The notes under the pieces: model-generated
What the model saw: the letters and a program-made list of their open reading frames with translations, nothing else
What the model was told of the DNA's origin: nothing
The model's database searches: none
Translations under genes and position numbers: made by a program
NCBI RefSeq assembly: GCF_933775445.1
Contig: NW_026089480.1
Span: forward strand, 345,842-409,841
From: Argentina anserina
Lineage: Eukaryota; Streptophyta; Magnoliopsida; Rosales; Rosaceae
Direction of reading: 5' to 3'
Length of the DNA: 64,000 bases
Shown here: piece by piece, positions 14,701-25,846 of the stretch
Layout of the letters: the number at the start of each line of letters is the position of its first letter
Position numbering within the stretch: the stretch's first letter is position 1

Positions 14701-17575
14701 TACTTAAACGAGAAATGAAAAGATACACAATTGGAATAGTAAAGATACGCAAACGATGTAAAGATACACAATTGGAATAGTAAAGATACGCAAACGATGT
14801 AAAGATACACAATTGGAATAGTAAAGATACGCAAACGATGTAAAGATACTCAGTTTGAAAGAAACACACTCCCACACTTGCAAAACTCTCAAATTCAATA
14901 GAAACTCGCATCAGAAGCCATACAGAAAGATACTTAAACGAGAAATGAAAAGATACACAATTGGAATAGTAAAGATACGCAAACGATGTAAAGATACACA
15001 ATTGGAATAGTAAAGATATGCAAACGATGTAAAGATACTCAGTTTGAAAGAAACACACTCGCACACTTGCAAAACTCTCAAATTCAATAGAAACTCGCAT
15101 CAGAAAGCCTTACAGAAAGACACTGAAACGAGAAATGAAAAGATACACAATTGGAATAGTAAAGATACGCAAACGATGTAAAGATACACAATAGGAATAG
15201 TAAAGATACGCAAACGATGTAAAGATACTCAGTTTGAAAGAAACACACTCCCACACTTGCAAAACTCTCAAATTCAATAGAAACTCGCATCAGAAGCCTT
15301 ACAGAAAGATACTCAAACGAGAAATGAAGAGATACACAATTGGAATAGTAAAGATACGCAAACGATGTAAAGATACACAATTGGAATAGTAAAGATACGC
15401 AAACGATGTAAAGATACTCAGTTTGAAAGAAACACACTCCCACACTTGCAAAACTCTCAAATACAATAGAAACTCGCATCAGAAGCCATACAGAAAGATA
15501 CTCAAACGAGAAATGAAAAGATACACAATTGGAATAGTAAAGATACGCAAACGATGTAAAGATACACAATAGGAATAGTAAAGATACGCAAACGATGTAA
15601 AGATACTCAGTTTGAAAGAAACACACTCCCACACTTGCAAAACTCTCAAATTCAATAGAAACTCGCATCAGAAGCCTTACAGAAAGATACTCAAACGAGA
15701 AATGAAGAGATACACAATTGGAATAGTAAAGATACGCAAACGATGTAAAGATACACAATTGGAATAGTAAAGATACGCAAACGATGTAAAGATACTCAGT
15801 TTGAAAGAAACACACTCCCACACTTGCAAAACTCTCAAATACAATAGAAACTCGCATCAGAAGCCATACAGAAAGATACTTAAACGAGAAATGAAAAGAT
15901 ACACAATTGGAATAGCAAAGATACGCAAACGATGTAAAGATACACAATTGGAATAGTACAGATACGCAAACGATGTAAAGATACTCAGTTTGAAAGAAAC
16001 ACACTCCCACACTTGCAAAACTCTCAAATTCAATAGAAACTCGCATCAGAAGCCTTACAGAAAGATGCTCAAACGAGAAATGAAAAGATACACAATTGGA
16101 ATAGTAAAGATACGCAAATGATGTAAAGATACTCAGTTTGAAAGAAACACACTCCCACACTTGCAAAACTCTCAAATTCAATAGAAACTCGCATCAGAAG
16201 CCTTACAGAAAGATACTCAAACGAGAAATGAAAAGATACACAATTGGAATAGTAAAGATACGCAAACGATGTAAAGATACACAATTGGAATAGTAAAGAT
16301 ACACAAACGATGTAAAGATACTCAGTTTGAAAGAAACACACTCCGACACTTGCAAAACTCTCAAATTCAATAGAAACTCGCATCAGAAAGCCTTACAGAA
16401 AGATACTCAAACGAGAAAAGAAACGATACACAATTGGAATAGTAAAGATACGCAAACGATGTAAAGATACACAATTGGAATAGTAAAGATATGCAAACGA
16501 TGTAAAGATACTCAGTTTGAAAGAAACACACTCCCACACTTGCAAAACTCTCAAATACAATAGAAACTCGCATCAGAAGCCATACAGAAAGATACTTAAA
16601 CGAGAAATGAAAAGATACACAATTGGAATAGTAAAGATACGCAAACGATGTAAAGATACACAATTGGAATAGTAAAGATACGCAAACGATGTAAAGATAC
16701 ACAATTGGAATAGTAAAGATACGCAAACGATGTAAAGATACTCAGTTTGAAAGAAACACACTCCCACACTTGCAAAACTCTCAAATTCAATAGAAACTCG
16801 CATCAGAAGCCATACAGAAAGATACTTAAACGAGAAATGAAAAGATACACAATTGGAATAGTAAAGATACGCAAACGATGTAAAGATACACAATTGGAAT
16901 AGTAAAGATACGCAAACGATGTAAAGATACTCAGTTTGAAAGAAACACACTCCCACACTTGCAAAACTCTCAAATTCAATAGAAACTCGCATCAGAAAGC
17001 CTTACAGAAAGACACTGAAACGAGAAATGAAAAGATACACAATTGGAATAGTAAAGATACGCAAACGATGTAAAGATACACAATAGGAATAGTAAAGATA
17101 CGCAAACGATGTAAAGATACTCAGTTTGAAAGAAACACACTCCCACACTTGCAAAACTCTCAAATTCAATAGAAACTCGCATCAGAAGCCTTACAGAAAG
17201 ATACTCAAACGAGAAATGAAGAGATACACAATTGGAATAGTAAAGATACGCAAACGATGTAAAGATACACAATTGGAATAGTAAAGATACGCAAACGATG
17301 TAAAGATACTCAGTTTGAAAGAAACACACTCCCACACTTGCAAAACTCTCAAATACAATAGAAACTCGCATCAGAAGCCTTACAGAAAGATACTCAAACG
17401 AGAAATGAAAAGATACACAATTGGAATAGTAAAGATACGCAAACGATGTAAAGATACACAATTTGAATAGTAAAGATAGGCAAACGATGTAAAGATACTC
17501 AGTTTGAAGGAAACACACTCCCACACTTGCAAAACTCTCAAATACAATAGAAACCCGCATCAGAAGCCTTACAGA

Positions 17576-19315
17576 TGATAGAGCGTTTTGTTACAACGTC
17601 TATAAAATACCCTGAAAAATATCATCGTTAGTATAGAATAAGCAGGGATCGTTCAGTCCGGGGAATCAAAAGGGCCTCAACACTTATCATGTTATTGGGG
17701 GATTTGATTTGGATTCTAAAACTACAACTTAAAGTAAATCCTAAATTACTTATATACAATTGATCAACCACTCATCACATAACCAAAACACGAATTCTAC
17801 TCAAGAAACATGTATGACATGCATAGAATAACATATAGGCAGCAAGTATTTTTGATTCTTCTTAAGTCCATTTCAATTCCAATTCTAATTAGAGTCCGAA
17901 GCGGTTCATCTAATCGTTAAGACTTCTTAATTATTTAGAATCAACGAAGCGTTCAATCCTAAACATATGCTAAAGAGAGTTCAACATAACGAAGCGTCTA
18001 GTTAAACAACAAATTAGCACATAAGCACATTAAGTCGAATTGAAGACATGTTACACAAGCATGACGTCACTCATCTTGATTAAACATGCAAATTCCTAGA
18101 ACTATCACAGCCCTATATAAGTATCCATAATTGAAACACGAAGCGCATATTCAATCAATGAACACTTTGGTAAATGAAATCGCAACCTTAGGAGAACCAT
18201 GGCCTTGGCTTCCTCGAGCATTGATTTAGATGCACAAGTTCAAGGAATAAATTGAAATAAAACCTAAATAGAAATAGAAAACCTACTGCCCATAGATGCT
18301 ACACACGGCATACACACATATTTCATGAGTTCATGCAATCAAAACATAAAACCAAAAAAATCTGAATTTATGTTCTTTATATATGAAACCGAAAATAACA
18401 TCCAATGATTCATACAATGAATTCAAAATTTGCAGAAAATAAAAAGAAAGATTACAAGTCATGGATGAATCACACATTAGAAAACCTTGAAGGATGGAGG
18501 AAGATGAATTCGAATTGGTGGAGGAGGAAGATGAGGACGGCTTGGTGATGATGGATGAAGGTTTTTGACTTGAATTTTCTGGATGTTTTTGGGCAGCAAT
18601 TCGGCTTTGTTTGTGAGAGAATGGAGATCCTGAATTGTGAGGGAGGCCATGCCTTTTATAGAGGAAGGAGGAGAGGAGGGGCTGCTAGGGTTTTGAATGG
18701 GCTGATCCATGTATTTCCTTTTTTTTCTTTTCTTTCCTTCTCGATTGAATGATGATCATCTTTGTTGGTCACATGCATTCTCCCTTCTTCTAGACCACAT
18801 GCATTCTTCAGAATTATCTATTTGTTCTCTCCTTCCTTTTTATTCTTTTGTTTCCTTCTTTTCTTATTCTTTCCATTTAATAGCCGGATGAACCTTTCCT
18901 CCTTTAAGGCTGCATACTTCTTCCTTTTCATCTTATTCAGAAACTAAATTACTTCTTTCCTTTTTCTCCTTTTGTTTCCTTCTTCTCCTCTTTCTTTCCA
19001 TAGTTTCCAAGCCATTATCTCTCATTTAATTCTGAAATAAAGAAATAAAATAATAAATATAAATCACAAATGTTACAGAAATGTCGAATAATAAAAATCC
19101 TAACCCAACTAGGTTTCCTAGTTTGATAAGGAATACTACTCTATTTACTCTTGACAATTTCTGCATTTTACACCCGTTTTAGCACCAAAAGGCAACTAAC
19201 GCCACCAAAGACTCCTAACTCATCTCAATGACTCAACACTACAATAATAAGGGCTAAGTAAAGTACAAATGGAGGTAAAAACATGTTAAGAACGTCGCAC
19301 AAAGTGCTACTATCA
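17576..19315 (-). repeat. Element A 3' LTR (left copy)
   Basis: This 1740-bp LTR begins tgatag and ends ctatca on the plus strand, a 6-bp inverted terminal repeat consistent with TG...CA ends. On the minus strand a TATA box (TATAAAA, complement of 18654-18660) lies about 650 bp into the LTR. A T/C-rich stretch occupies about 18715-18990. It matches 22477-24192 with two differences found by eye: aaatatcatc versus aaacatcatc near the start, and ctcctcttt versus ctcccctttc near 18987. Short open frames inside it recur in the other LTR and show no coding signal. Confidence 0.95.
18654..18660 (-). promoter_or_regulatory. TATA box of element A 3' LTR
   Basis: The plus strand reads ttttata, giving TATAAAA on the minus strand, followed by agg-rich sequence. 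It occupies the same place relative to the LTR ends as the TATATATAG boxes of LTRs B, C and D, and the other A copy has it at 23555-23561. The orientation agrees with a minus-strand element. Confidence 0.6.
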
Positions 19316-19331
19316 ACTACCCCACACTTGG
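19316..19331 (-). other. Element A polypurine tract
   Basis: Directly inside the left LTR the plus strand reads actaccccacacttgg, so the minus strand carries AAGTGTGGGGTAG next to the 3' LTR. This is the expected place for the plus-strand DNA primer. Elements C and D have almost the same sequence at the equivalent position. Confidence 0.85.
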
Positions 19332-20887
19332 CTTTTGCTAGACCCTTAGCAAAACAAAATAAAACTATACAAAACACTATTGCCCCTAAATGATTGCCTC
19401 AGAATCTCAAAACACATAGCTTTCAAGTTAAGCATTTGAATGTAAGCACATAAATTCCAAGTTTCATAAACATGCTTCATAGTATGAATAAGTAAGAAAT
19501 GAGACAATAGGCACATGACATGTTTAGTCAATCCAATCCTCCTCACAAGGCATACTCTCTTCTTTTCTCTTAGATTCATGGTTATGATTCACACACAAGT
19601 ATATGCAAGAGAAAGGGTAATAAAACATCAAATAGCTTGCATATTTCATCAAATGAATGCAATTTGTGAATAACAAAAGGAAAACCTCATTTAACAACTA
19701 AGTGCACAAATGGACCAAAACCATATGCTCAACTCTTGTGATCATCTCCACAAACCAAGTTTTGCTCATTTTAAGAATCATTAGGATCATTAGATAAGGT
19801 GAATGTTTAGGCTTAGCTAAAGGGATGGAATATCAAGGAATCACAAAGGTAATCCTATAGACTTAGCAGAATAATCACCATCCTTATAACACCACACACC
19901 ATCAAGGGCCTTGGGCCCAATCATCATTTCTACCACAAAGTGAACATGGACAAAGGTCAAATACACATTTTTAGACCTTCAATTACAACTCAACTTCAAA
20001 TCACACATGCAAGACAACATATTTTCCTTTCTTTCCTTGTATTGCCGATCTCATCATTTTTTTTCATTCATCATTTGAATGTAATTTTTTTCTTTCTTTT
20101 CTTTTTCGGCATTTGCTTAAAAGCTTGTTCATATTTTCTTTTCTCATGTCTTCCACCCCACACTTATTTCATGCATCATCACAACATCATCTCAAAAATA
20201 GTTCTGCCAAGTCTATAAGACAAGGTAGAGGTAACTATACTAAGTATGGAGATAACATAGGTGATGAAGAAAAGGCTCAATGTAGGCTCAAATGGGGTTC
20301 AACTAAGGGGTCCCAAGCAGGGCACATATAGGGATACATGGTTGTTTGGCTAAAGTGGTGGTAATCCTAGAAATGATCCATAAATCCCTTTCAAAATCAG
20401 AGCATTTTATGACTTAAAAGTTTCAACAATCACAAAAGATGAGTTCTAGTAAATTCTAGAGTCCATTAAAAGCTATGGCACATAGTCATTGAAAATGGAA
20501 AGAATAATGAGGTTCATAAAACAACCACGAAATTTCATATTATCACTCAAGAAGAAAGCATATATAGGCTCAAAAACTCACAGGTTGTTATGGACTTAAA
20601 CTAACCAAACATGTATGTCATATTACATTCAATCAACTCTCACATGTTCATACCAAATCCACATTATCAATGAAACTTACAATTCAATTCTTATGAAATG
20701 CAAAACCATCATCTATGCATTTAGAGACATAATCATCCTAGACTTTAGGGGCATCCTAAGACTCAAAACAACACATTTTTTTTCGATTTGTTTTTTTTTC
20801 TTTTTTTTTCTTTTTTCGTTTATATCATGAAATCAAAGCAAAAATCAGCAAACAATGATCATGCAACCCTACCCCACACTTAGAAAA

Positions 20888-20907
20888 TTACATTGTCCTC
20901 AATGTAA
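20888..20907 (-). promoter_or_regulatory. Conserved stem-loop of element A
   Basis: The plus strand reads ttacattg, tcct, caatgtaa: a perfect 8-bp inverted repeat with a 4-base loop. On the minus (RNA) strand it is followed within about 10 bases by AAGTGTGGGG. The same arrangement occurs in C (37055-37072) and D (32186-32199). The function is unknown to me; a role as RNA structure in the 3' region is inference. Confidence 0.7.
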
Positions 20908-21779
20908 GCTCAATAATTAGAATCTAATTCATAAGTATAGACTAAGATCACACATCAACACATATACAATTCAACCATAAGAGTGAAGGGATAAGAAAAT
21001 GCAAACTCCCGTAGACGACTCCTCCACAGGTACGGTTGAAATGGGTTGCCTCCCATGCAGCGCTTAACTTTTATAGTCCTTTAGCCTAGACTCTTCACTT
21101 CTTTTCAAGTTATAGGCGACGCCACTTGGAGTTGTACACCTCCAAATTTGTGCCTCTTTGACATGACTATCAAAACTTGATGCACGTTCATCCACTCTTA
21201 AACTACACCGCATCAAGAAAAAGAACATTAGAAGAGTGAACATGGGAACTCAAAGAATAAGTTAGTATAATGTTAATGATTAAATAAAAGTTAGTATGAG
21301 TTAAATTAAATGCAAATCACGAATCAAAAGTTAGAGTGTGGTGGAACTCCGCTTCTTGCAACACTTGTCGTCCTTCCCAAGTCATTGAGAGCTTCAATCA
21401 ACTGTTAACAATAGAATTCTCCAACTCTTTCTTAAAATCACTATCTGGCAACTAAGGTATACAAAGACACACAAAATGTTAGTGATTAAGTATAAAATGA
21501 AATAAAAGAAATGTTAGCAATTGAATACAAATATAGTTAAACTTAAAGACAATTTTTTTTTCGAAATCTACAAGTGTATGAGTAATACTAAGTCTAATTG
21601 ATTTTATTCACACACAATCCTAAAATTTAAGGTACGTGGAGCAGAGGAGCTAACTGTGCAATGGACTGAAACAGCCTAAGGTAAGGGTCTTACTTTATCC
21701 GATATACCTTAAAAATTAGAATATCATTTTCTTTTGAAACTATATACATCTATTTATACAAAGTTATTTTCTAAGTTAT

Positions 21780-22190
21780 AAAGCGAGGTGGACGTGCGGC
21801 CTAAGTACGTCGTCTAGACACAAACTCATTCCTTTGTTTCAGAAGGCTGGATAGCTAGAATCAGAGATAGTCACAAGGCAGGACTCATTTGTTGGACACC
21901 ACGGGGGCCACAACCTCGAAAGGATGTTTTCCCAATCGACTCCATCACCGAGATGTATGTCAGTCTATGGGCCTCTGAGATCCAATTTTGTAAACCTTGA
22001 ACCAGGGTAATGAAAATAGCAAGCCCCTTACTCAGCTCGAAATAACTTTGTGTGTTAGACTGCTCGCAAAGTGTTAATAAAAGCCGCCCTCAACCCCAAG
22101 TGACCTTTGCAAGGTACAAATGGAGGGTTAAGGCTAGTATTAACAAAATGGACTTTACCTATTCCGTTCACCTTAAAACTTACAATAAAC
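21780..22190 (-). promoter_or_regulatory. Conserved leader block of element A
   Basis: Non-coding block between the primer site and the interior. It contains recognisable stretches such as actccatcaccgagatgt, ccccttactcagct and gttaataaaagccgccctc. Matching blocks occur at 33555-33960 (D) and 42895-43310 (C). Conservation between elements with and without proteins suggests a cis-acting RNA signal, for example for packaging or dimerisation; that role is inferred. Confidence 0.75.
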
Positions 22191-22456
22191 TAAGCATGAA
22201 TAAACATTTAGCTTCCTTAAAAAATATAACTAAGTGTAACAAGTATCCTATATGCATACTACAACAACAATATAACAAATAACAACTTAATATACACAAT
22301 AAAAAATTTTCGTTCTATAAAAGTTTTTTTTTTCTTTCGGAGTTACTGTTCACAGAAGCACTATTTACGATTACTATTCACAGAAACAAAATACAATTAT
22401 ACAATTCACAATATAACACAATAGTAACACTTCAAAGCATTGAGAATTAATCTATT

Positions 22457-22473
22457 CCCCGGCAACGGCGCCA
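22457..22473 (-). other. Element A primer-binding site (tRNA-Asp type)
   Basis: The plus strand CCCCGGCAACGGCGCCA equals the 3' end of plant tRNA-Asp with CCA, as I recall it; the minus strand is its complement. It lies three bases from the right LTR and so fixes the element as minus-strand. Athila-lineage elements typically use this primer. Confidence 0.88.
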
Positions 22474-22476
22474 AAA

Positions 22477-24192
22477 TGATAGAGCGTTTTGTTACAACGT
22501 CTATAAAATACCCTGAAAAACATCATCGTTAGTATAGAATAAGCAGGGATCGTTCAGTCCGGGGAATCAAAAGGGCCTCAACACTTATCATGTTATTGGG
22601 GGATTTGATTTGGATTCTAAAACTACAACTTAAAGTAAATCCTAAATTACTTATATACAATTGATCAACCACTCATCACATAACCAAAACACGAATTCTA
22701 CTCAAGAAACATGTATGACATGCATAGAATAACATATAGGCAGCAAGTATTTTTGATTCTTCTTAAGTCCATTTCAATTCCAATTCTAATTAGAGTCCGA
22801 AGCGGTTCATCTAATCGTTAAGACTTCTTAATTATTTAGAATCAACGAAGCGTTCAATCCTAAACATATGCTAAAGAGAGTTCAACATAACGAAGCGTCT
22901 AGTTAAACAACAAATTAGCACATAAGCACATTAAGTCGAATTGAAGACATGTTACACAAGCATGACGTCACTCATCTTGATTAAACATGCAAATTCCTAG
23001 AACTATCACAGCCCTATATAAGTATCCATAATTGAAACACGAAGCGCATATTCAATCAATGAACACTTTGGTAAATGAAATCGCAACCTTAGGAGAACCA
23101 TGGCCTTGGCTTCCTCGAGCATTGATTTAGATGCACAAGTTCAAGGAATAAATTGAAATAAAACCTAAATAGAAATAGAAAACCTACTGCCCATAGATGC
23201 TACACACGGCATACACACATATTTCATGAGTTCATGCAATCAAAACATAAAACCAAAAAAATCTGAATTTATGTTCTTTATATATGAAACCGAAAATAAC
23301 ATCCAATGATTCATACAATGAATTCAAAATTTGCAGAAAATAAAAAGAAAGATTACAAGTCATGGATGAATCACACATTAGAAAACCTTGAAGGATGGAG
23401 GAAGATGAATTCGAATTGGTGGAGGAGGAAGATGAGGACGGCTTGGTGATGATGGATGAAGGTTTTTGACTTGAATTTTCTGGATGTTTTTGGGCAGCAA
23501 TTCGGCTTTGTTTGTGAGAGAATGGAGATCCTGAATTGTGAGGGAGGCCATGCCTTTTATAGAGGAAGGAGGAGAGGAGGGGCTGCTAGGGTTTTGAATG
23601 GGCTGATCCATGTATTTCCTTTTTTTTCTTTTCTTTCCTTCTCGATTGAATGATGATCATCTTTGTTGGTCACATGCATTCTCCCTTCTTCTAGACCACA
23701 TGCATTCTTCAGAATTATCTATTTGTTCTCTCCTTCCTTTTTATTCTTTTGTTTCCTTCTTTTCTTATTCTTTCCATTTAATAGCCGGATGAACCTTTCC
23801 TCCTTTAAGGCTGCATACTTCTTCCTTTTCATCTTATTCAGAAACTAAATTACTTCTTTCCTTTTTCTCCTTTTGTTTCCTTCTTCTCCCCTTTCTTTCC
23901 ATAGTTTCCAAGCCATTATCTCTCATTTAATTCTGAAATAAAGAAATAAAATAATAAATATAAATCACAAATGTTACAGAAATGTCGAATAATAAAAATC
24001 CTAACCCAACTAGGTTTCCTAGTTTGATAAGGAATACTACTCTATTTACTCTTGACAATTTCTGCATTTTACACCCGTTTTAGCACCAAAAGGCAACTAA
24101 CGCCACCAAAGACTCCTAACTCATCTCAATGACTCAACACTACAATAATAAGGGCTAAGTAAAGTACAAATGGAGGTAAAAACATGTTAAGA
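22477..24192 (-). repeat. Element A 5' LTR (right copy, clipped end)
   Basis: This copy matches the left LTR for 1716 bp without indels, then stops at ttaaga and passes directly into satellite. The last 24 bp of the LTR (the stretch ending gctactatca) and the right target duplication are missing. On the minus strand this removes the first bases of U3 of the 5' LTR but not its TATA box (23555-23561). Confidence 0.93.
23555..23561 (-). promoter_or_regulatory. TATA box of element A 5' LTR
   Basis: The minus strand reads TATAAAA at the same LTR position as 18654-18660. In the 5' LTR this would be the box driving the full-length transcript towards lower coordinates. Confidence 0.6.
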
Positions 24193-24953
24193 TACTCAAA
24201 CGAGAAATGAAAAGATACACAATTGGAATAGTAAAGATACGCAAACGATGTAAAGATACACAATTGGAATAGTAAAGATACGCAAACGATGTAAAGATAC
24301 TCAGTTTGAAATAAACACACTCCCACACTTGCAAAACTCTTAAATACAATAGAAACCCGCATCAGAAGCCTTACAGAAAGACACTCAAACGAGAAATGAA
24401 AAGATACACAATTGGAATAGTAAAGATACGCAAACGATGTAAAGATACACAATTGGAATAGTAAAGATACGCAAACGATGTAAAGATACTCAGTTTGAAA
24501 GAAACACACTCCCACACTTGCAAAACTCTCAAATACAATAGAAACTCGCATCAGAAAGCCTTACAGAAAGATACTCAAACGAGAAATGAAAAGATACACA
24601 ATTGTAATAGTAAAGATACGCAAACGATGTAAAGATACACAATTGGAATAGTAAAGATACGCAAACGATGTAAAGATACTCAGTTTGAAAGAAACACACT
24701 CCCACACTTGCAAAACTCTCAAATACAATAGAAACTCGTATCAGAAGCCTTACAGAAAGATACTCAAACGAGAAATGAAAAGATACACAATTGGAATAGT
24801 AAAGATACGCAAACGATGTAAAGATACTCAGTTTGAAAGAAACACACTCCCACACTTGCAAAACTCTCAAATACAATAGAAACTCGCATCAGAAGCCTTA
24901 CAGAAAGATACTCAAACGAGAAATGAAAAGATACACAATTGGAATAGTAAAGA
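24193..24953. repeat. Satellite island between elements A and B
   Basis: About 760 bp holding four satellite units (ctcagtttga boxes near 24300, 24488, 24678 and 24827). It begins at atactcaaacgag, exactly the phase expected after the satellite left of element A. It ends in ggaatagtaaaga at the B insertion site. The variants ttcaataaacacac-like (gaaataaacac at 24306) and ggaatag-to-gtaatag (24604) are private to this island. Confidence 0.95.
24949..24953. repeat. Target-site duplication of element B, left
   Basis: AAAGA directly before the tgatagaac LTR end. The identical AAAGA follows the other end at 46147-46151. The satellite reads on without loss across the two copies (ggaatagt-aaaga-tacgcaaacg). 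Confidence 0.93.
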
Positions 24954-25846
24954 TGATAGAACGTTCGTTTAGAACGTCTATAAAATACCCTGAAAAACAT
25001 CATCGTTAGTATAGAATAAGCAGGGATCGTTCAGTCCGGGGAATCAAAAGGGCCTCAACACTTATCATGTTATTGGGGGATTTGATTTGGATTCTAAAAC
25101 TACAACTTAAAATAAATCCTAAATTACTTATATACAATTGATCAACCATTCATCACATAACCAAAACACGAATTTCACTCAAGAACCATATATGACACGT
25201 ATAGAACAACATATAGGCAGCAACTTATTTCGATTCTTTCTAAGTCCATTTCAATTCCAATTCCAATTAGAGTCCGAAGCGGTTCATCTAATCGTTAAGA
25301 CTTCTTATTTATCTAGAATCAACGAAGCGTTCAATCCTAAACATATGCTAAAAAGAGTTCAACATAACGAAGCGTACTAGTTAAACACAAAGTAGCACAT
25401 AAGCACATTAAGTCGAATTGGAGACATGTAAGCAAGCATGGCGTCACTCATCTTGATTAAGCATGCAAATTCCTAGAACTATCACAGCCCTATATAAGTA
25501 TCCATAATTGAAACACGAAGCGCATATTCAATCGAAGAACACTTTGGTGAATTAAATCGCAACCCTAGGAGAACCATGGCCTTGGCTTCCTCAAGCATTG
25601 ATTTAGATGTACAAGTTCAAGGAACTAATTGAAATAAAACCTAAAATTATTTCGAAACCTACTGCCCCTATGTCATTATACACAGCAAACATACAAATCT
25701 CATGAATTCATACAATCAAAACATAAAACCAAACAAGTCTGAATTTATGTTCTTCATATATAAAACCGAAAATCACATCCAAGAATTCATACAATGAAAT
25801 CGAAAATTGCAGAAAACCAAAAGAAATATTACAAGCCATGGATGAA
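24954..25846 (-). mobile_element. Element B solo LTR, left part
   Basis: This stretch starts tgatagaac and resembles the first 0.9 kb of the element A LTR, with many substitutions and small indels, so it belongs to a related subfamily. It is cut at atgaa by the insertion of C, and the remaining LTR resumes at 45016. No B interior is present anywhere in the window. The two parts plus the flanking AAAGA duplications therefore define a solo LTR of about 2.02 kb, the product of recombination between two LTRs. Confidence 0.93.
25842..25846. repeat. Target-site duplication of element C, left
   Basis: ATGAA immediately before tgatgagtgc; the same five bases follow the right LTR at 45016-45020. The undisrupted homologous site is visible in the element A LTR as catggatgaatcacac near 18460, which confirms the pre-insertion sequence. 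Confidence 0.95.

Larger units (their letters stand above)
1..17575. repeat. Left satellite array (148/189/230-bp unit family)
   Basis: This is a continuous tandem array of roughly 95 units. Each unit has a body running from the box agatactcagtttgaaag through cacactcccacacttgc and agaagccttacag to cgagaaatgaa. It is followed by one, two or three copies of a 41-bp module made of two halves: AAAGATAC plus ACAATTGGAATAGT (22 bp), and AAAGATAC plus GCAAACGATGT (19 bp). Successive copies of ctcagtttga lie about 148-149, 189-190 or 230-231 bp apart. A one-base indel in cagaagcc/cagaaagcc gives the 189/190 alternation. Units differ by scattered point changes shared between distant blocks. Long minus-strand open frames across the array are a by-product of the 189-bp (63-codon) period and carry no coding evidence. 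I do not recognise the satellite as a named family. Confidence 0.97.
19332..22456 (-). other. Element A interior, non-coding
   Basis: About 3.1 kb with no credible coding sequence. From left to right it holds: a 3'-untranslated region resembling that of C and D; a T/C-rich tract flanked by gccgat/cggcat at about 20020-20110; extra copies of ccccacactt at 20155 and 20868; a stem-loop at 20888-20907; T-runs at 20776-20820; the motif gggttgcctccca near 21043 that is also in D; and the shared leader at about 21780-22190. Gag-pol is missing altogether rather than decayed in place. Confidence 0.85.
17576..24192 (-). mobile_element. Element A: non-autonomous LTR retrotransposon
   Basis: A 6.6-kb LTR element inserted in the satellite. 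It lies on the minus strand: its primer-binding site (complement of CCCCGGCAACGGCGCCA) abuts the right LTR and its polypurine tract abuts the left LTR. The LTRs are 1740 bp (left) and 1716 bp (right, clipped) and I see only two substitutions between them, so the insertion is recent. The 3.16-kb interior has no gag or pol open frame on either strand. It does keep the leader block, stem-loop and polypurine motif found in the coding element C. It is best described as a LARD-like derivative that would need proteins supplied by a relative. No target duplication survives on the right because of the junction deletion. Confidence 0.93.

Noticed and set aside
1..17575. CENP-B box or telomere repeat in the satellite
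   Set aside because: I looked for a TTCG...CGGG pattern and for TTTAGGG runs and saw neither.
18477..18891. Pro/Ser-rich and Phe-rich short frames in the A LTR
   Set aside because: They come from the T/C-rich low-complexity stretch and occur identically in both LTRs.
22457..22473. Part of a tRNA-Asp gene
   Set aside because: Only the 3' 17 bases are present, each time two or three bases from an LTR. It is a primer-binding site.
24193..24953. Element A and B as one composite element
   Set aside because: They have different LTR subfamilies and separate junctions, with four in-phase satellite units between them.
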